A stretch of DNA of 64,000 bases from positions 239,619 through 303,618 of the forward strand of contig NZ_JALHAP010000077.1 of the NCBI RefSeq assembly GCF_025215095.1, read 5' to 3'. The translations under genes and the position numbers were made by a program. Below are positions 36,667-45,959 of this stretch, one piece after another. Below the pieces are notes generated by a model that was not told where the DNA came from, made no database searches, and saw only the letters and a program-made list of their open reading frames with translations. Every line of letters starts with the position of its first letter. The stretch's first letter is position 1. Origin of the DNA: Dryocola boscaweniae. Lineage in GTDB: Bacteria; Pseudomonadota; Gammaproteobacteria; Enterobacterales; Enterobacteriaceae.

Positions 36667-36681
36667 TGATAACGATTTTCA
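36667..36681 (-). promoter_or_regulatory. Fur-like box upstream of mntP
   Basis: TGATAACGATTTTCA matches 13 of 15 positions of the Fur core TGATAATNATTATCA. It lies upstream of the riboswitch in the probable mntP promoter region. MntR sites can look similar, so the bound factor is uncertain. Confidence 0.5.
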
Positions 36682-36770
36682 TTTAATTGAAGAAGTGATC
36701 AAAACGTTAATAAATAAGCGCAGAGAATAGCCGGAAATAGCTTTGGCTATGTTTTTAATTTCGCCTGAGT

Positions 36771-36804
36771 GGTTAAAAAATATAGATATTGCTATGTTTT
36801 TAAC
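36771..36804 (-). terminator. AT-rich hairpin after yobD
   Basis: On the minus strand GGTTAAAAACATAG pairs with CTATATTTTTTAACC, with one bulge, directly after the yobD stop. The T-rich arm suggests a weak terminator. A 13-bp direct repeat, GCTATGTTTTTAA, occurs at 36746-36758 and 36791-36803. Confidence 0.5.
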
Positions 36805-37263
36805 CTATTGACTGACAACGAGAAGTTTATAAATTTTCTCCAGGTCGTCTATATTCTTAACGCGAATAAGCAGGCGACGCTGCTCTAATTGCATCACCAG
36901 CACCCCGTCCTCAGATAAATTCATCTCTTTTATGCGGGAATAAAGTATCCAGACGCCAGCGAAAAAGAAACCTTCATTTTTGAACAACAACTTAGGCTGG
37001 CGAATCCAGGAAATATAAACCGCAACCAGCGCCAGAGCAGATAATAACCACGTGGTCATTGCGGTGCCATTTGTGGTGATGTTGTTGTAAATGAGGATCC
37101 CCACCAGACCCACAAAAATTGTGCTGTCGATGCGGTTACGGCGCAGCAGGGTGATGGTCAGGCGCGTCTTGCCTTTGAGTTTATCCATAATCAATTCGTC
37201 ATAAATCGCCCAGCCAAGCAGCAACACGATAAACGTCAGCAGTACGACATCCGTTAACGTCAT
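36805..37263 (-). CDS. yobD: UPF0266 membrane protein YobD
   Basis: YobD is a 152-residue inner-membrane protein with three or four hydrophobic segments and a conserved C-terminus ([20 protein letters not shown], then [12 protein letters not shown]). Function is unknown. I chose the ATG at 37263, preceded by GGGAGAG, giving the exact E. coli length. It follows manZ, separated by a strong terminator, so it is probably transcribed mainly on its own or by readthrough. Confidence 0.94.
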   Translation of the reverse strand: MTLTDVVLLTFIVLLLGWAIYDELIMDKLKGKTRLTITLLRRNRIDSTIFVGLVGILIYNNITTNGTAMTTWLLSALALVAVYISWIRQPKLLFKNEGFFFAGVWILYSRIKEMNLSEDGVLVMQLEQRRLLIRVKNIDDLEKIYKLLVVSQ

Positions 37264-37282
37264 CACAACTCTCTCCCTTTTG

Positions 37283-37313
37283 AAATAAAAAACCGGGGCA
37301 GGCGCCCCGGTTT
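37283..37313 (-). terminator. Terminator of manXYZ
   Basis: On the minus strand AAACCGGGGC pairs with GCCCCGGTTT across GCCT, followed by TTTATTT. Confidence 0.88.
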
Positions 37314-37327
37314 GCACAGCGGTTTAA

Positions 37328-38191
37328 TTACAGACCCAACAGGCCGATAGCATAACCGACAATACCGATGACGAAGAAGCCCATGATAATCCACAGCGCG
37401 TTCACTTTCTTACGCAGCAGCCACATACAGGCGAAGGTCAACAGCAACGGCACAAGACCCGGCATCAACTGATCGAGGATGGTTTGAACGGTAGTGACTT
37501 TAACCGCACCGGTCTGGTCGGTAATCCTTGATACTACCAGCGGTATGTTAACGTGCGTCCACTTGTTGACCAGCGCTCCCATGACAAAGAGGCCGAGAAT
37601 GGATGCCCCCTCGGTCAGTTTCTGCAGGAAGCCGCCGCCCATATCCTTAACGATATCGATCCCTTTACGATAACCGTATGCCACACCGTAATAACGGGTC
37701 AGCAAACGTACTGCGTTAAACAGGATGAAGAACAGCAGGGGTCCCAACAGGCTGCCGCTCATGGCAATCCCGGCGCCTAACGCTGCGAATACAGGACGAA
37801 CGGTACCCCAGAAGATTGGGTCGCCTACGCCCGCCAGCGGCCCCATCAGACCAACTTTGATACCGTTAATGGCACCGTCGTCGATTTCTGCGCCGTTCGC
37901 ACGCTGTTCTTCCATCGCAAGCGTAACGCCCAACACCGGCGCGGCTACGTATGGATGAGTGTTGAAGAATTCCAGGTGACGTTTAATCGCTTGTTTACGC
38001 GCGTCGTTATTCTCCGGATACAGGCGTTTAATGGCCGGAATCATAGAGAAGCAGAAGCCCAGCGCCTGCATACGTTCAAAGTTCCAGGAACCCTGGAAGA
38101 GGTTTGAACGCAGGAACACGCCACGAATATCGCCCGGAGTAAGTTTCTTCTCGGTAGTCGTTGTTTTGGTGGTATCAACCATTTCGCTCAC
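37328..38191 (-). CDS. manZ: Mannose PTS enzyme IID
   Basis: ManZ is the IID membrane subunit of the mannose phosphotransferase system; with ManY it forms the sugar channel, and it also serves lambda DNA entry in E. coli. The 287 residues include the soluble N-terminal half (LTPGDIRGVFLRSNLFQGSW) and membrane segments toward the C-terminus (ALWIIMGFFVIGIVGYAIGL). It starts three bases after manY. It is the last gene of manXYZ. Confidence 0.97.
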   Translation of the reverse strand: MSEMVDTTKTTTTEKKLTPGDIRGVFLRSNLFQGSWNFERMQALGFCFSMIPAIKRLYPENNDARKQAIKRHLEFFNTHPYVAAPVLGVTLAMEEQRANGAEIDDGAINGIKVGLMGPLAGVGDPIFWGTVRPVFAALGAGIAMSGSLLGPLLFFILFNAVRLLTRYYGVAYGYRKGIDIVKDMGGGFLQKLTEGASILGLFVMGALVNKWTHVNIPLVVSRITDQTGAVKVTTVQTILDQLMPGLVPLLLTFACMWLLRKKVNALWIIMGFFVIGIVGYAIGLLGL

Positions 38192-38194
38192 CTA

Positions 38195-38995
38195 TTAATC
38201 TAATTCGTTATCGAGATCGTTAGCACCAGCAGCCGATGCCGGGGCAGCAGCGGAACGGTTGTATTTCGGGCTAAGCTGGATATACAGCACGGCCATCACG
38301 GCACCAATCACACCCAGAGCAACCAGGTTGAATTCGGTAAACGCGGCGGTCACGAAGCCCAGATAGAAGAACGGCATCAGGTAGCCTGCACGCATCATGT
38401 TGATAACCATGGCGTAACCAACAACTACGATCATGCCGCCGGCGATGTTCAGACCGCTGGTCACCACTTCAGGAATGGCGTTCAGCATGTTTTGAACTTC
38501 GCTTGTGCCAACAGAAATCGCAACGATAACGGCAGGAATAGCGATACGCATTGCCTGCAGGAACAGGGAAGAGACGTGAATCCAGGAGAGTGCTGAGAGG
38601 TTGCCATTTTCGGCAGCTTTATCCGCCGCGTGCTGGAAACCAACGGTAATAGTACGAACGATGATAGTCAGTACCTGGCCTGCTGCGGCCAGTGGAATAG
38701 CCAGTGCGATACCGGAACCAATGCCCTGATGCCCGGCGATAACCAGAATGGTTGAGATAATGGACGCAAGAGCAGCATCGGGTGCTACGGCGGCACCGAT
38801 GTTCATCCAACCCAGCGCGATCATTTCGAGCGTACCGCCGATAATAATACCGGTTTTCATGTCGCCCAGTACGAGACCGATTAACGTACAGGCGACAAGC
38901 GGACGGTGAAACTGAAATTCATCAAGAACCGATTCCATACCGGCAATACAGGCTACGATGAACACCAGCACAATCTGAAGAGTGGTAATCTCCAT
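38195..38995 (-). CDS. manY: Mannose PTS enzyme IIC
   Basis: ManY is the IIC membrane subunit, 266 residues with several helices and the motif GGTLEMIALGWMNIGAAVAPD near residues 53-73 that marks the family. It transports mannose, glucose, glucosamine and related hexoses as the phosphate ester. It lies 74 bp after manX and 3 bp before manZ. An AAGGAG precedes its start. Confidence 0.97.
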   Translation of the reverse strand: MEITTLQIVLVFIVACIAGMESVLDEFQFHRPLVACTLIGLVLGDMKTGIIIGGTLEMIALGWMNIGAAVAPDAALASIISTILVIAGHQGIGSGIALAIPLAAAGQVLTIIVRTITVGFQHAADKAAENGNLSALSWIHVSSLFLQAMRIAIPAVIVAISVGTSEVQNMLNAIPEVVTSGLNIAGGMIVVVGYAMVINMMRAGYLMPFFYLGFVTAAFTEFNLVALGVIGAVMAVLYIQLSPKYNRSAAAPASAAGANDLDNELD

Positions 38996-39069
38996 TGTAC
39001 TTCTCCTTAAACGTATGACTTAAGTGTAAAAACTGAGCAAAACGCAGAATCAGGTAAATCCGGCTGAAA

Positions 39070-40038
39070 TTAACTTTTCACCTTCGCGATCAGATCCATC
39101 ATTTTCAGTTTTTGATCGGTAGAAACTTTACGGGCTTCAAGCTCAATGCCGCGCTCGTTCAGTTTCTTAAAGGCTGCAATATCTTTTTCATCGACTGAAA
39201 TAGCGTTGTTGACCTGGGTTTTGCCCTGGCGGAACGCCATACCACCGATATTGACAGAAGTAATTTTTACGCCGCCTTCGACAAGTCGCTCAACGTCGGT
39301 CGGGTTAGTAAAGAGCAGCATCACACGATCGCCCGCATATTTCGGGTTGTTGTAGACGCGGATCATTTTGGCGACGTCTACCACGTGAGCGGTAACGCCA
39401 GGAGGGGCAACCTGAGTCAGCAACGTTTTACGCACGGTATCGGCTGCCACCTCATCGCTGACGACGATAATGCGGGTTACGTTGGTTTCTTTTGTCCAGC
39501 GGGTGGCGACCTGGCCGTGAATTAAACGGTCGTCGATACGAGCCAGACCAATGTTCATATAGTCGTTTGGACCCATTGGCTTGGCCGGAGCCGCCGCTTT
39601 TGGCGCTGCCGCAGCAGGTGTGGGTGCTGGTTTTTCAACAGGCTGAGCTTTCAGGGCCTTAACCCCTTCGCGACCTGTTTCGACCGCCAGCGCGACCAGT
39701 TCATCAAAGGAAGGGTTGTCATCACGGGCCATCAGCGTCTCGACCAGCATCGGAATATTAACCCCGGCCACGACTTCGTAATGCTCTTTATCGACGACAA
39801 TACGGCTTGCCGCATTGAAAGGACTGCCGCCCCAGGTATCGACGAGAAACAGCACACCTTTACCGGTGTCCAGATTCGCCAGTTGCGCGTTGTACTTTTC
39901 GATTAACGTTTCGGCGTTTTCACCGGGAACGAAATCTATCCAGCCAACGTTTTCTTGCTCGCCTAATAGCATTTCAGCCGTTTTCAGCAGTTGTTCCGCT
40001 GCCCAGCCGTGCGTGCCTATGACAATAGCAATAGTCAC
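39070..40038 (-). CDS. manX: Mannose PTS enzyme IIAB
   Basis: ManX carries the IIA domain (residues 1-130, phosphohistidine His10 in GTHGW) and the IIB domain (about 158-322, phosphohistidine in RLIHGQVATRW near 174). A flexible Ala/Pro linker (PAPTPAAAAPKAA) joins them. It accepts phosphate from HPr and passes it to the sugar at ManYZ. It is the first gene of the operon, with a GGAGG ribosome site and an Mlc operator upstream. The length of 322 residues is one less than E. coli. Confidence 0.98.
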   Translation of the reverse strand: MTIAIVIGTHGWAAEQLLKTAEMLLGEQENVGWIDFVPGENAETLIEKYNAQLANLDTGKGVLFLVDTWGGSPFNAASRIVVDKEHYEVVAGVNIPMLVETLMARDDNPSFDELVALAVETGREGVKALKAQPVEKPAPTPAAAAPKAAAPAKPMGPNDYMNIGLARIDDRLIHGQVATRWTKETNVTRIIVVSDEVAADTVRKTLLTQVAPPGVTAHVVDVAKMIRVYNNPKYAGDRVMLLFTNPTDVERLVEGGVKITSVNIGGMAFRQGKTQVNNAISVDEKDIAAFKKLNERGIELEARKVSTDQKLKMMDLIAKVKS

Positions 40039-40511
40039 TTGCTACCTCCTGTGTTTGTCATTGCAACATCCTTACGAATGTTCTTTTGCATCTGTCCCGA
40101 CTGCATGAATCGATTCAGATGAGGGGTTAAGAAAAGTCGAATCATTTACCGGAATTATTTTAGACAGTGAAAAAATAATTTATGTGATGAAGATCCGTAA
40201 TTTAACTTTGTTACGTATTCAATGAATTGAGGGATAAAATATGACCGAATCAGGTGACATAAAAATTGCAAAGACAGGTAAATCTTTGCAAAAGGGCATT
40301 TTGCTCTGATAATGTTGAGCTCTTGTTTAATTTCTAAGGAGTACAGGGCAGTAGCCCACCGTATGGACCGTCACCGACGTCTTTTCACTTCCCGGCCTGT
40401 AGCCTCAGTCCAGCAACGCGACGTTCCCCGTCCGTTTAACCATTCCATTCAAAGTGTTGCGCCCGCGAATCGCGAGGTGCCGTTTAGTCATTCCAACAGA
40501 TGGAGTTTGTT
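40039..40511. other. Divergent control region of manXYZ and yoaE
   Basis: These 473 bp hold no supported gene. The manX side (40.04-40.25 kb) is AT-rich and contains the Mlc operator and a TGTGA half-site at 40183-40187 that may be part of a CRP site. The yoaE side (40.28-40.51 kb) turns GC-rich and hairpin-rich, with GGGCAGTAGCCC at 40348-40359 and CGCGAATCGCG, as in a structured 5' leader. A 70-codon open frame here overlaps the yoaE start and has no coding character. Confidence 0.55.
40153..40180 (-). promoter_or_regulatory. Mlc operator of manXYZ
   Basis: AATTATTTT at 40153-40161 and AAAAATAATT at 40171-40180 form the spaced inverted repeat typical of Mlc/NagC sites. Mlc represses manXYZ in E. 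coli and is sequestered by PtsG when glucose is present. Confidence 0.75.
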
Positions 40512-42074
40512 ATGGAATTCTTAATGGACCCCCAAATTTGGGCGGGCTTGTTGACGCTTGTCGTGCTGGAGATCGTACTGGGTATTGATAACCTGGTATT
40601 TATCGCCATTCTTGCGGATAAACTGCCGCCAAAACAGAGAGATAAAGCGAGACTTATCGGATTATCCCTTGCTTTGGTGATGCGACTCGGTTTGTTGTCA
40701 TTAATCTCATGGATGGTGACGCTTACCCAACCGCTGTTCAGCGTTATGGATAAAACTTTCTCGGGGCGTGATTTGATCATGCTGGTCGGGGGTATTTTCC
40801 TGCTGTTTAAAGCCACGACGGAATTGCATGAACGGCTGGAGAACCGCCAGCATGGCGACGGGCACGGAAAAGGCTACGCCAGCTTCTGGGTTGTCGTGCT
40901 GCAGATTGTTGTTCTTGACGCGGTGTTCTCACTTGATGCGGTTATTACCGCTGTGGGTATGGTCAACCACCTGCCGGTGATGATGGCTGCGGTCATTATT
41001 GCGATGGGGGTGATGCTGCTGGCTTCTAAGCCGCTGACGAATTTCGTCAATCAACATCCTACGGTCGTGGTGCTTTGTCTTAGCTTCCTGTTGATGATTG
41101 GCCTTAGCCTGGTGGCGGAAGGCTTCGGATTCCATATCCCGAAAGGCTATCTGTACGCGGCTATCGGCTTCTCAATCATCATCGAACTGTTCAACCAGAT
41201 TGCGCGCCATAACTTTATTCGTCATCAGTCGAACGTTCCGCTTCGTGCCCGTACTGCTGATGCAATCCTGCGTCTGATGAATGGCAAACGTCAGGAACGA
41301 GCAGAACGTGACGAGAGCAAAACCATCACGCCGATTGAAGCGGAAGCCTTTGCGGCTGAAGAGCGCTACATGATTAACGGCGTGCTGACTTTGGCTTCGC
41401 GTTCGCTACGCAGCATCATGACGCCGCGCGGTGAAATCTCCTGGGTGGATGCGCAAAAAAGCGTCGCTGAAATTCGTGAGCAGCTTCTGGAATCGCCGCA
41501 CAGCCTTTTCCCGGTGTGTCGTGGCGAACTGGATGAAATCATCGGTATTGTGCGCGCTAAAGAATTGCTGGTAGCGCTTGATAAAGGTGCCGATGTTACG
41601 GCGATTGCCTCCCGAACTCCGGCTATTGTGGTGCCGGAAACGCTGGACCCGATTAACCTGCTGGGCGTGCTGCGTCGTGCTCGCGGCAGCTTCGTCATCG
41701 TCAACAACGAGTTTGGCGTGGTGCAGGGGCTGGTTACGCCGCTGGACGTGCTGGAAGCTATCGCCGGTGAATTCCCGGATGCCGACGAAACGCCGGAAAT
41801 CGTTCGTGATGGCGACGGCTGGCTGGTTAAAGGATCAACCGACCTGCACGCTTTGCAGCAGCATCTGGATATTAATAACCTGGTCAACGACGAAGAAGAT
41901 ATTGCTTCGATTGCGGGCCTGATCATTGCGGTCAACGGACAGATCCCAAAACCGGGTGATGTCATTGAGTTTGCGCCGCTGAGCGTCCAGATAATGGAAG
42001 CCAACGATTACCGCGTGGACCTGGTTCGCGTGGTGAAAGAGCGTGATCCCCATCAGGATGATGAAGAAGAATAA
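40512..42074 (+). CDS. yoaE: TerC/CBS/CorC-domain membrane protein YoaE
   Basis: YoaE has 520 residues: a TerC-type membrane domain of about seven helices (1-235, with [16 protein letters not shown] and [20 protein letters not shown]), a pair of CBS domains (about 305-430) and a CorC_HlyC C-terminal domain. The acidic residues in the helices suggest metal transport; the substrate is unproven. I chose the ATG at 40512 ([10 protein letters not shown]), with GGAG seven bases upstream, over the ATG at 40500. It has a long structured leader. Confidence 0.95.
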   Translation: MEFLMDPQIWAGLLTLVVLEIVLGIDNLVFIAILADKLPPKQRDKARLIGLSLALVMRLGLLSLISWMVTLTQPLFSVMDKTFSGRDLIMLVGGIFLLFKATTELHERLENRQHGDGHGKGYASFWVVVLQIVVLDAVFSLDAVITAVGMVNHLPVMMAAVIIAMGVMLLASKPLTNFVNQHPTVVVLCLSFLLMIGLSLVAEGFGFHIPKGYLYAAIGFSIIIELFNQIARHNFIRHQSNVPLRARTADAILRLMNGKRQERAERDESKTITPIEAEAFAAEERYMINGVLTLASRSLRSIMTPRGEISWVDAQKSVAEIREQLLESPHSLFPVCRGELDEIIGIVRAKELLVALDKGADVTAIASRTPAIVVPETLDPINLLGVLRRARGSFVIVNNEFGVVQGLVTPLDVLEAIAGEFPDADETPEIVRDGDGWLVKGSTDLHALQQHLDINNLVNDEEDIASIAGLIIAVNGQIPKPGDVIEFAPLSVQIMEANDYRVDLVRVVKERDPHQDDEEE

Positions 42075-43673
42075 TCAGTGTAGAGGAATGACAGGCACAG
42101 CGTGACCATTGTGGTGAGGGGGCGGCGGAGAGCGGCCCTCAAGCCAGCGCGGAAACTCTTTTAACGGCATGGGGCGTGCGAACAAATAGCCCTGTAAAAT
42201 ATCTACGCCGTGGTTGCGCAGATACTCCGCCTGCTCCGGTGTTTCCACCCCTTCCGCCACCAAATCAATGCCCAGACGCTGCGCCAGCGCGATAATAATA
42301 TCCGTCACCGTTGAGTTAACCGCGTCGGTACCAATTGCTGCGGTGAATGATTTATCGATTTTCAGCACGTCAGGGCTCAGCGTTTCAAGGTAAGCCAGTG
42401 AGCTCTGCCCGGTGCCAAAATCATCAATAGCCAGACTGACCCCCAGGCGATGCAAGGCACGCACTACGCGGTGATCGACATCCGGCAGCGCGTCGCGCTC
42501 CGTCAGTTCAAGCATAAGCGGCTGAATGGCGTTAGACGGGAACCAGTAACGTTTCAGATCGCCAATAATTTCACCGTTGTGGAAGTGGCTGGCTGCCACG
42601 TTAACGCCGATATGAAAATCACGGGATTTCGGGAACATATCAAGATGGCGCACCGCTTCATCCAGCACAAAGCGCGTTAACGGCGCGATTAAGTTTTGCT
42701 GTTCGGCAAGTGGAATAAATACCTCTGGCGAAATCCAGCCCTGGCGCGGGTTATTCCAGCGCAGCAGCAATTCCACGCCCACACATTGCTGATTTCGCGC
42801 GTTAAGAAGCGGCTGACAAAACACTTCAAACTCTCGCGAGGCAAGGCCAAGATTAATCTCCCACGAAAAACTCATGCGGTTCGCCGTGGCAAGCCAGGTA
42901 ATATAGCCGATCAGCATGCTGAGGATTAACGCCAAAGGGAACTGGGTGGGCAGATTTTTAAGCGCCAAATCTCCGGCCGACGGGCCAATGGAGATAATAG
43001 AAAACGGGAATTTTTCCGAGGCCATTTCGTGGCTCACCAAACCCTTATTCACGCTCACCTGTGCGAGCAAACCTTTCCCGTATTCCAGATGCGAGCCCGC
43101 TACGTTGAGCACGGCGCGGGAAACCCAGGGCCGCTCGGGTTCAGACATCAAACCCGTCAGCATCTCAATATTGACGATTTCCATCACGCCATTCTGGCTG
43201 CCATCGGCCAGCGGATGCCATGAAACCAGGATTGGGGAACCTTTAAGCAATGAGCTGTCAGTAGAAAGCAGCAGGAGAGGGGACGAATCTGGCAGACGAG
43301 GCTGAAGCTGTGAAACAGGAACGTTTCGCGAACCAAATATGCTGGAACAATACAGCACCCCGTCTTTAATCAGGGTGATGGACCTTAGGGTCTGCATCCT
43401 GGCTACGTGTTCACGCATCCTGAGTAGTGCTGCTTCGCAGGGCATGCCGACAAGCCGGGTGACATCCGCGCTGACCTCATCCAGCGGTGCGAGGATGTTC
43501 TCAATGGTGATAATAGCTCGCTCATTGAACCCCTGCACTCGCTGCTCATTAAGGTTACGTTCAGCGATGTACCGCACGCTAAGCGTCAGGAAGAGAACCA
43601 GCACGGCCATAGCAGCACAGACAATAAAGCGTCTGCGACGATACCCTTTAATGATACGTTGCGCGGTCTGCAT
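42075..43673 (-). CDS. pdeD: Cyclic-di-GMP phosphodiesterase PdeD (YoaD)
   Basis: PdeD is an inner-membrane protein of 532 residues. Two helices (about 17-35 and 232-255) flank a periplasmic CSS-type sensor domain (MPCEAALLRM near residue 77 holds the Cys). The cytoplasmic EAL domain spans about 265-520. The signature Glu is in VELLLRWNNPR, with DDFGTGQSS and LKIDKSF as later active-site motifs. It should hydrolyse c-di-GMP, relieved or triggered by periplasmic redox state as in other CSS-EAL proteins. It converges with yoaE with no gap. Confidence 0.94.
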   Translation of the reverse strand: MQTAQRIIKGYRRRRFIVCAAMAVLVLFLTLSVRYIAERNLNEQRVQGFNERAIITIENILAPLDEVSADVTRLVGMPCEAALLRMREHVARMQTLRSITLIKDGVLYCSSIFGSRNVPVSQLQPRLPDSSPLLLLSTDSSLLKGSPILVSWHPLADGSQNGVMEIVNIEMLTGLMSEPERPWVSRAVLNVAGSHLEYGKGLLAQVSVNKGLVSHEMASEKFPFSIISIGPSAGDLALKNLPTQFPLALILSMLIGYITWLATANRMSFSWEINLGLASREFEVFCQPLLNARNQQCVGVELLLRWNNPRQGWISPEVFIPLAEQQNLIAPLTRFVLDEAVRHLDMFPKSRDFHIGVNVAASHFHNGEIIGDLKRYWFPSNAIQPLMLELTERDALPDVDHRVVRALHRLGVSLAIDDFGTGQSSLAYLETLSPDVLKIDKSFTAAIGTDAVNSTVTDIIIALAQRLGIDLVAEGVETPEQAEYLRNHGVDILQGYLFARPMPLKEFPRWLEGRSPPPPHHNGHAVPVIPLH

Positions 43674-43779
43674 CCTTGGTCACCTTTGCTCAGCACTGCG
43701 ACCAAAAACGGCACACAGAACACTCAAAGTGTAGTGGGGGAATGCGGTTGCGACGAGAAATTAGCGCAGCTTATTTAAA

Positions 43780-43808
43780 GCAAAAACGGCGCCTGAAAGG
43801 CGCCGTGG
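43780..43808 (-). terminator. Terminator of sdaA
   Basis: On the minus strand ACGGCGCC pairs with GGCGCCGT, followed by T5, just after the sdaA stop. Confidence 0.85.
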
Positions 43809-43812
43809 GAGG

Positions 43813-45177
43813 TCAGTCACACTGAACTTTTATTGCCAGTCCGCCGCGCGAGGTTTCGCGGTATTTAGCATTCATATCTTTACCCGTTTCATACATCGTC
43901 TCGATAACCTTATCGAGAGAAACGCGAGGCTCGCTGGTGCGGCGCATCGCCATGCGGGTTGCGTTAATCGCTTTTACTGACGCAATCGCGTTACGTTCGA
44001 TACAGGGCACCTGCACCTGGCCTGCAACCGGGTCGCAGGTTAAACCGAGGTTATGTTCCATGCCGATTTCTGCGGCGACGCAAACCTGCTCCGGGCTTGC
44101 GCCTAAAATTTCGGCAAGGCCAGCCGCAGCCATTGAACAAGCCACGCCTACTTCGCCCTGGCAGCCTACTTCAGCGCCGGAAATAGACGCGTTCATTTTA
44201 TACAGCGCGCCGATTGCGCCCGAAGCCAGGAAATAACGGATCCAGGTATCTGGGCTGACTGGCTCAATAAAATGATCGTAGTAGGCAAGAACCGCCGGAA
44301 CAATACCGCAGGCTCCGTTAGTTGGCGCAGTAACCACGCGTCCGCCGGCGGCGTTCTCTTCGTTAACCGCCAGAGCGAACATGTTGACCCAGTCCACCAC
44401 GTTCATCGGATCGTGAGAAAGTTTGTCGCTTGAAACCAGCATACGACGCAGCGCAGAGGCACGACGCGGCACGCGAAGCGGGCCTGGCAACACGCCTTCG
44501 GTATTCACGCCGCGGTCGATACAGGCGCGCATGGTGCTCCACACGTTGGCGAAATATTCTTCAATTTCTTTGCGGCTGTGCAGCGCCAGTTCGTTCTGCA
44601 TGATCACGCCAGAAAGCGACATGCCGGTGTCTTTACAGTGCTGGAGCATTTCCTGCGCTGAGTTGAACGAGTAAGGCACGACGATTTCATCGACGGCGTC
44701 TTTGCCAAAATGCTCTTCATCAACGATAAAACCGCCGCCGATGGAGTAATAGGTTTTGGTGAAAATCTCTTTGTCACCGCTATAGGCGTGGATTGTCATG
44801 CCGTTTTCATGCAGCGGCAGGTTATCGCTGCTAAAGCGCATGCCGTTATCTTTTGGGAAATCGACTTCATGGCGGCCCTGCGCCAGCCACAAACGGCCGC
44901 GCGCTTCAACGTCGCGGATAAACCCTGGAATAGAGTCGATATCAACGGTGTCCGGCTGGTTGCCCGCCAGACCCATAATAATAGCGATATCCGTGTGGTG
45001 GCCTTTGCCGGTTAAAGACAGCGAACCGTAGACATCCACCGCGACACGCGTGGTGCTCTCAAGCAGTCCTTTTTCGACCAGCGAGTCGACAAACTGCTTA
45101 CCGGCTTTCATCGGCCCGACGGTATGGGAACTGGATGGCCCAATGCCGACTTTGAACATGTCGAAAATGCTAATCAC
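43813..45177 (-). CDS. sdaA: L-serine dehydratase 1
   Basis: SdaA deaminates L-serine to pyruvate with a [4Fe-4S] cluster. The 454 residues equal E. coli. The N-terminal domain carries [16 protein letters not shown]; the C-terminal domain has cysteine ligands in [21 protein letters not shown] and near the end. I chose the GTG at 45177, with GAGGAG seven bases upstream, as in the shorter E. coli form. The in-frame ATG at 45198 overlaps this ribosome site. Confidence 0.96.
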   Translation of the reverse strand: MISIFDMFKVGIGPSSSHTVGPMKAGKQFVDSLVEKGLLESTTRVAVDVYGSLSLTGKGHHTDIAIIMGLAGNQPDTVDIDSIPGFIRDVEARGRLWLAQGRHEVDFPKDNGMRFSSDNLPLHENGMTIHAYSGDKEIFTKTYYSIGGGFIVDEEHFGKDAVDEIVVPYSFNSAQEMLQHCKDTGMSLSGVIMQNELALHSRKEIEEYFANVWSTMRACIDRGVNTEGVLPGPLRVPRRASALRRMLVSSDKLSHDPMNVVDWVNMFALAVNEENAAGGRVVTAPTNGACGIVPAVLAYYDHFIEPVSPDTWIRYFLASGAIGALYKMNASISGAEVGCQGEVGVACSMAAAGLAEILGASPEQVCVAAEIGMEHNLGLTCDPVAGQVQVPCIERNAIASVKAINATRMAMRRTSEPRVSLDKVIETMYETGKDMNAKYRETSRGGLAIKVQCD

Positions 45178-45377
45178 ACTAAAACTCCTCTGAGGCACCG
45201 CGTTCGTAAAATATGATGCTAAAAAATGGCTGGTCGCTAGTTTAAAAATTTATTGCTTACCTGAGTAAACTATTCACATGAATTAAACTAATGATTAATG
45301 ATAAAACACCTAATATCAGCCGTTTCATAGCAAGACTCTCTGTTAAATATAGCCTCTTTGGAAGAATTAAAGGGTGA

Positions 45378-45956
45378 TCAAGGTTCCACACCTATCTGTA
45401 AAGCCAGCTCGCGGATAATGCCTGCGGTCATGCCCCAGACAAAATAGTGCTGATACCAGGAAAGCCAGACGCGATGAGCATTGCCCCGGCGATGAATATC
45501 CAGCGGATGATAGCGGCCCAGGCTCAGCGCTTCCATTAACGGCATTTCAAATACGGCAGACACTTCGTCTTCGCTTGCGTGGTAGGGCAAATTTGCAGGA
45601 ATAATGCCGACAACGGGCGTGACCTGAAAGCCCGTCACGCTGTCTACCGGCGGGAGGATGCCGATAATTTCTACTGAGTCGGGCGGAATAGCGACCTCTT
45701 CATGCGCTTCGCGCAGGGCCGCTGCGATAAGCGAGGCGTCCGTGCTGTCTACGGCTCCGCCGGGAAACGCAACCTGGCCGGGATGCTTGCGAAGCAGGGA
45801 CGAGCGCTGCGTCAGAAGCAGGCCCGGCTGTGGACGACGCACAATCGGCACCAGCACGGCGGCCTGGCGTTTATTGCCGCTCATGCGTGCGTTGGCGGGT
45901 TGTAACATCTGGAAGCGCGATAAAAAGTCATTTAGCGTCAGGGACGGGCCGGACAT
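45378..45956 (-). CDS. nudL: Nudix hydrolase NudL
   Basis: NudL (YeaB) is a Nudix pyrophosphatase of 192 residues, of the coenzyme A diphosphatase type. The Nudix box reads [19 protein letters not shown] followed by HEEVAI, near residues 67-90. The flanking UPF0035 motif [20 protein letters not shown] marks the CoA subgroup. Activity on CoA is inferred from that subgroup. It starts three bases after pabB, so the two are cotranscribed. Confidence 0.94.
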   Translation of the reverse strand: MSGPSLTLNDFLSRFQMLQPANARMSGNKRQAAVLVPIVRRPQPGLLLTQRSSLLRKHPGQVAFPGGAVDSTDASLIAAALREAHEEVAIPPDSVEIIGILPPVDSVTGFQVTPVVGIIPANLPYHASEDEVSAVFEMPLMEALSLGRYHPLDIHRRGNAHRVWLSWYQHYFVWGMTAGIIRELALQIGVEP

Positions 45957-45959
45957 GCA

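Noticed and set aside
40312..40524. A 70-codon open frame in the yoaE leader
   Set aside because: It overlaps the yoaE start, lacks a good ribosome site, and its sequence reads as a structured leader; I treat it as non-coding.
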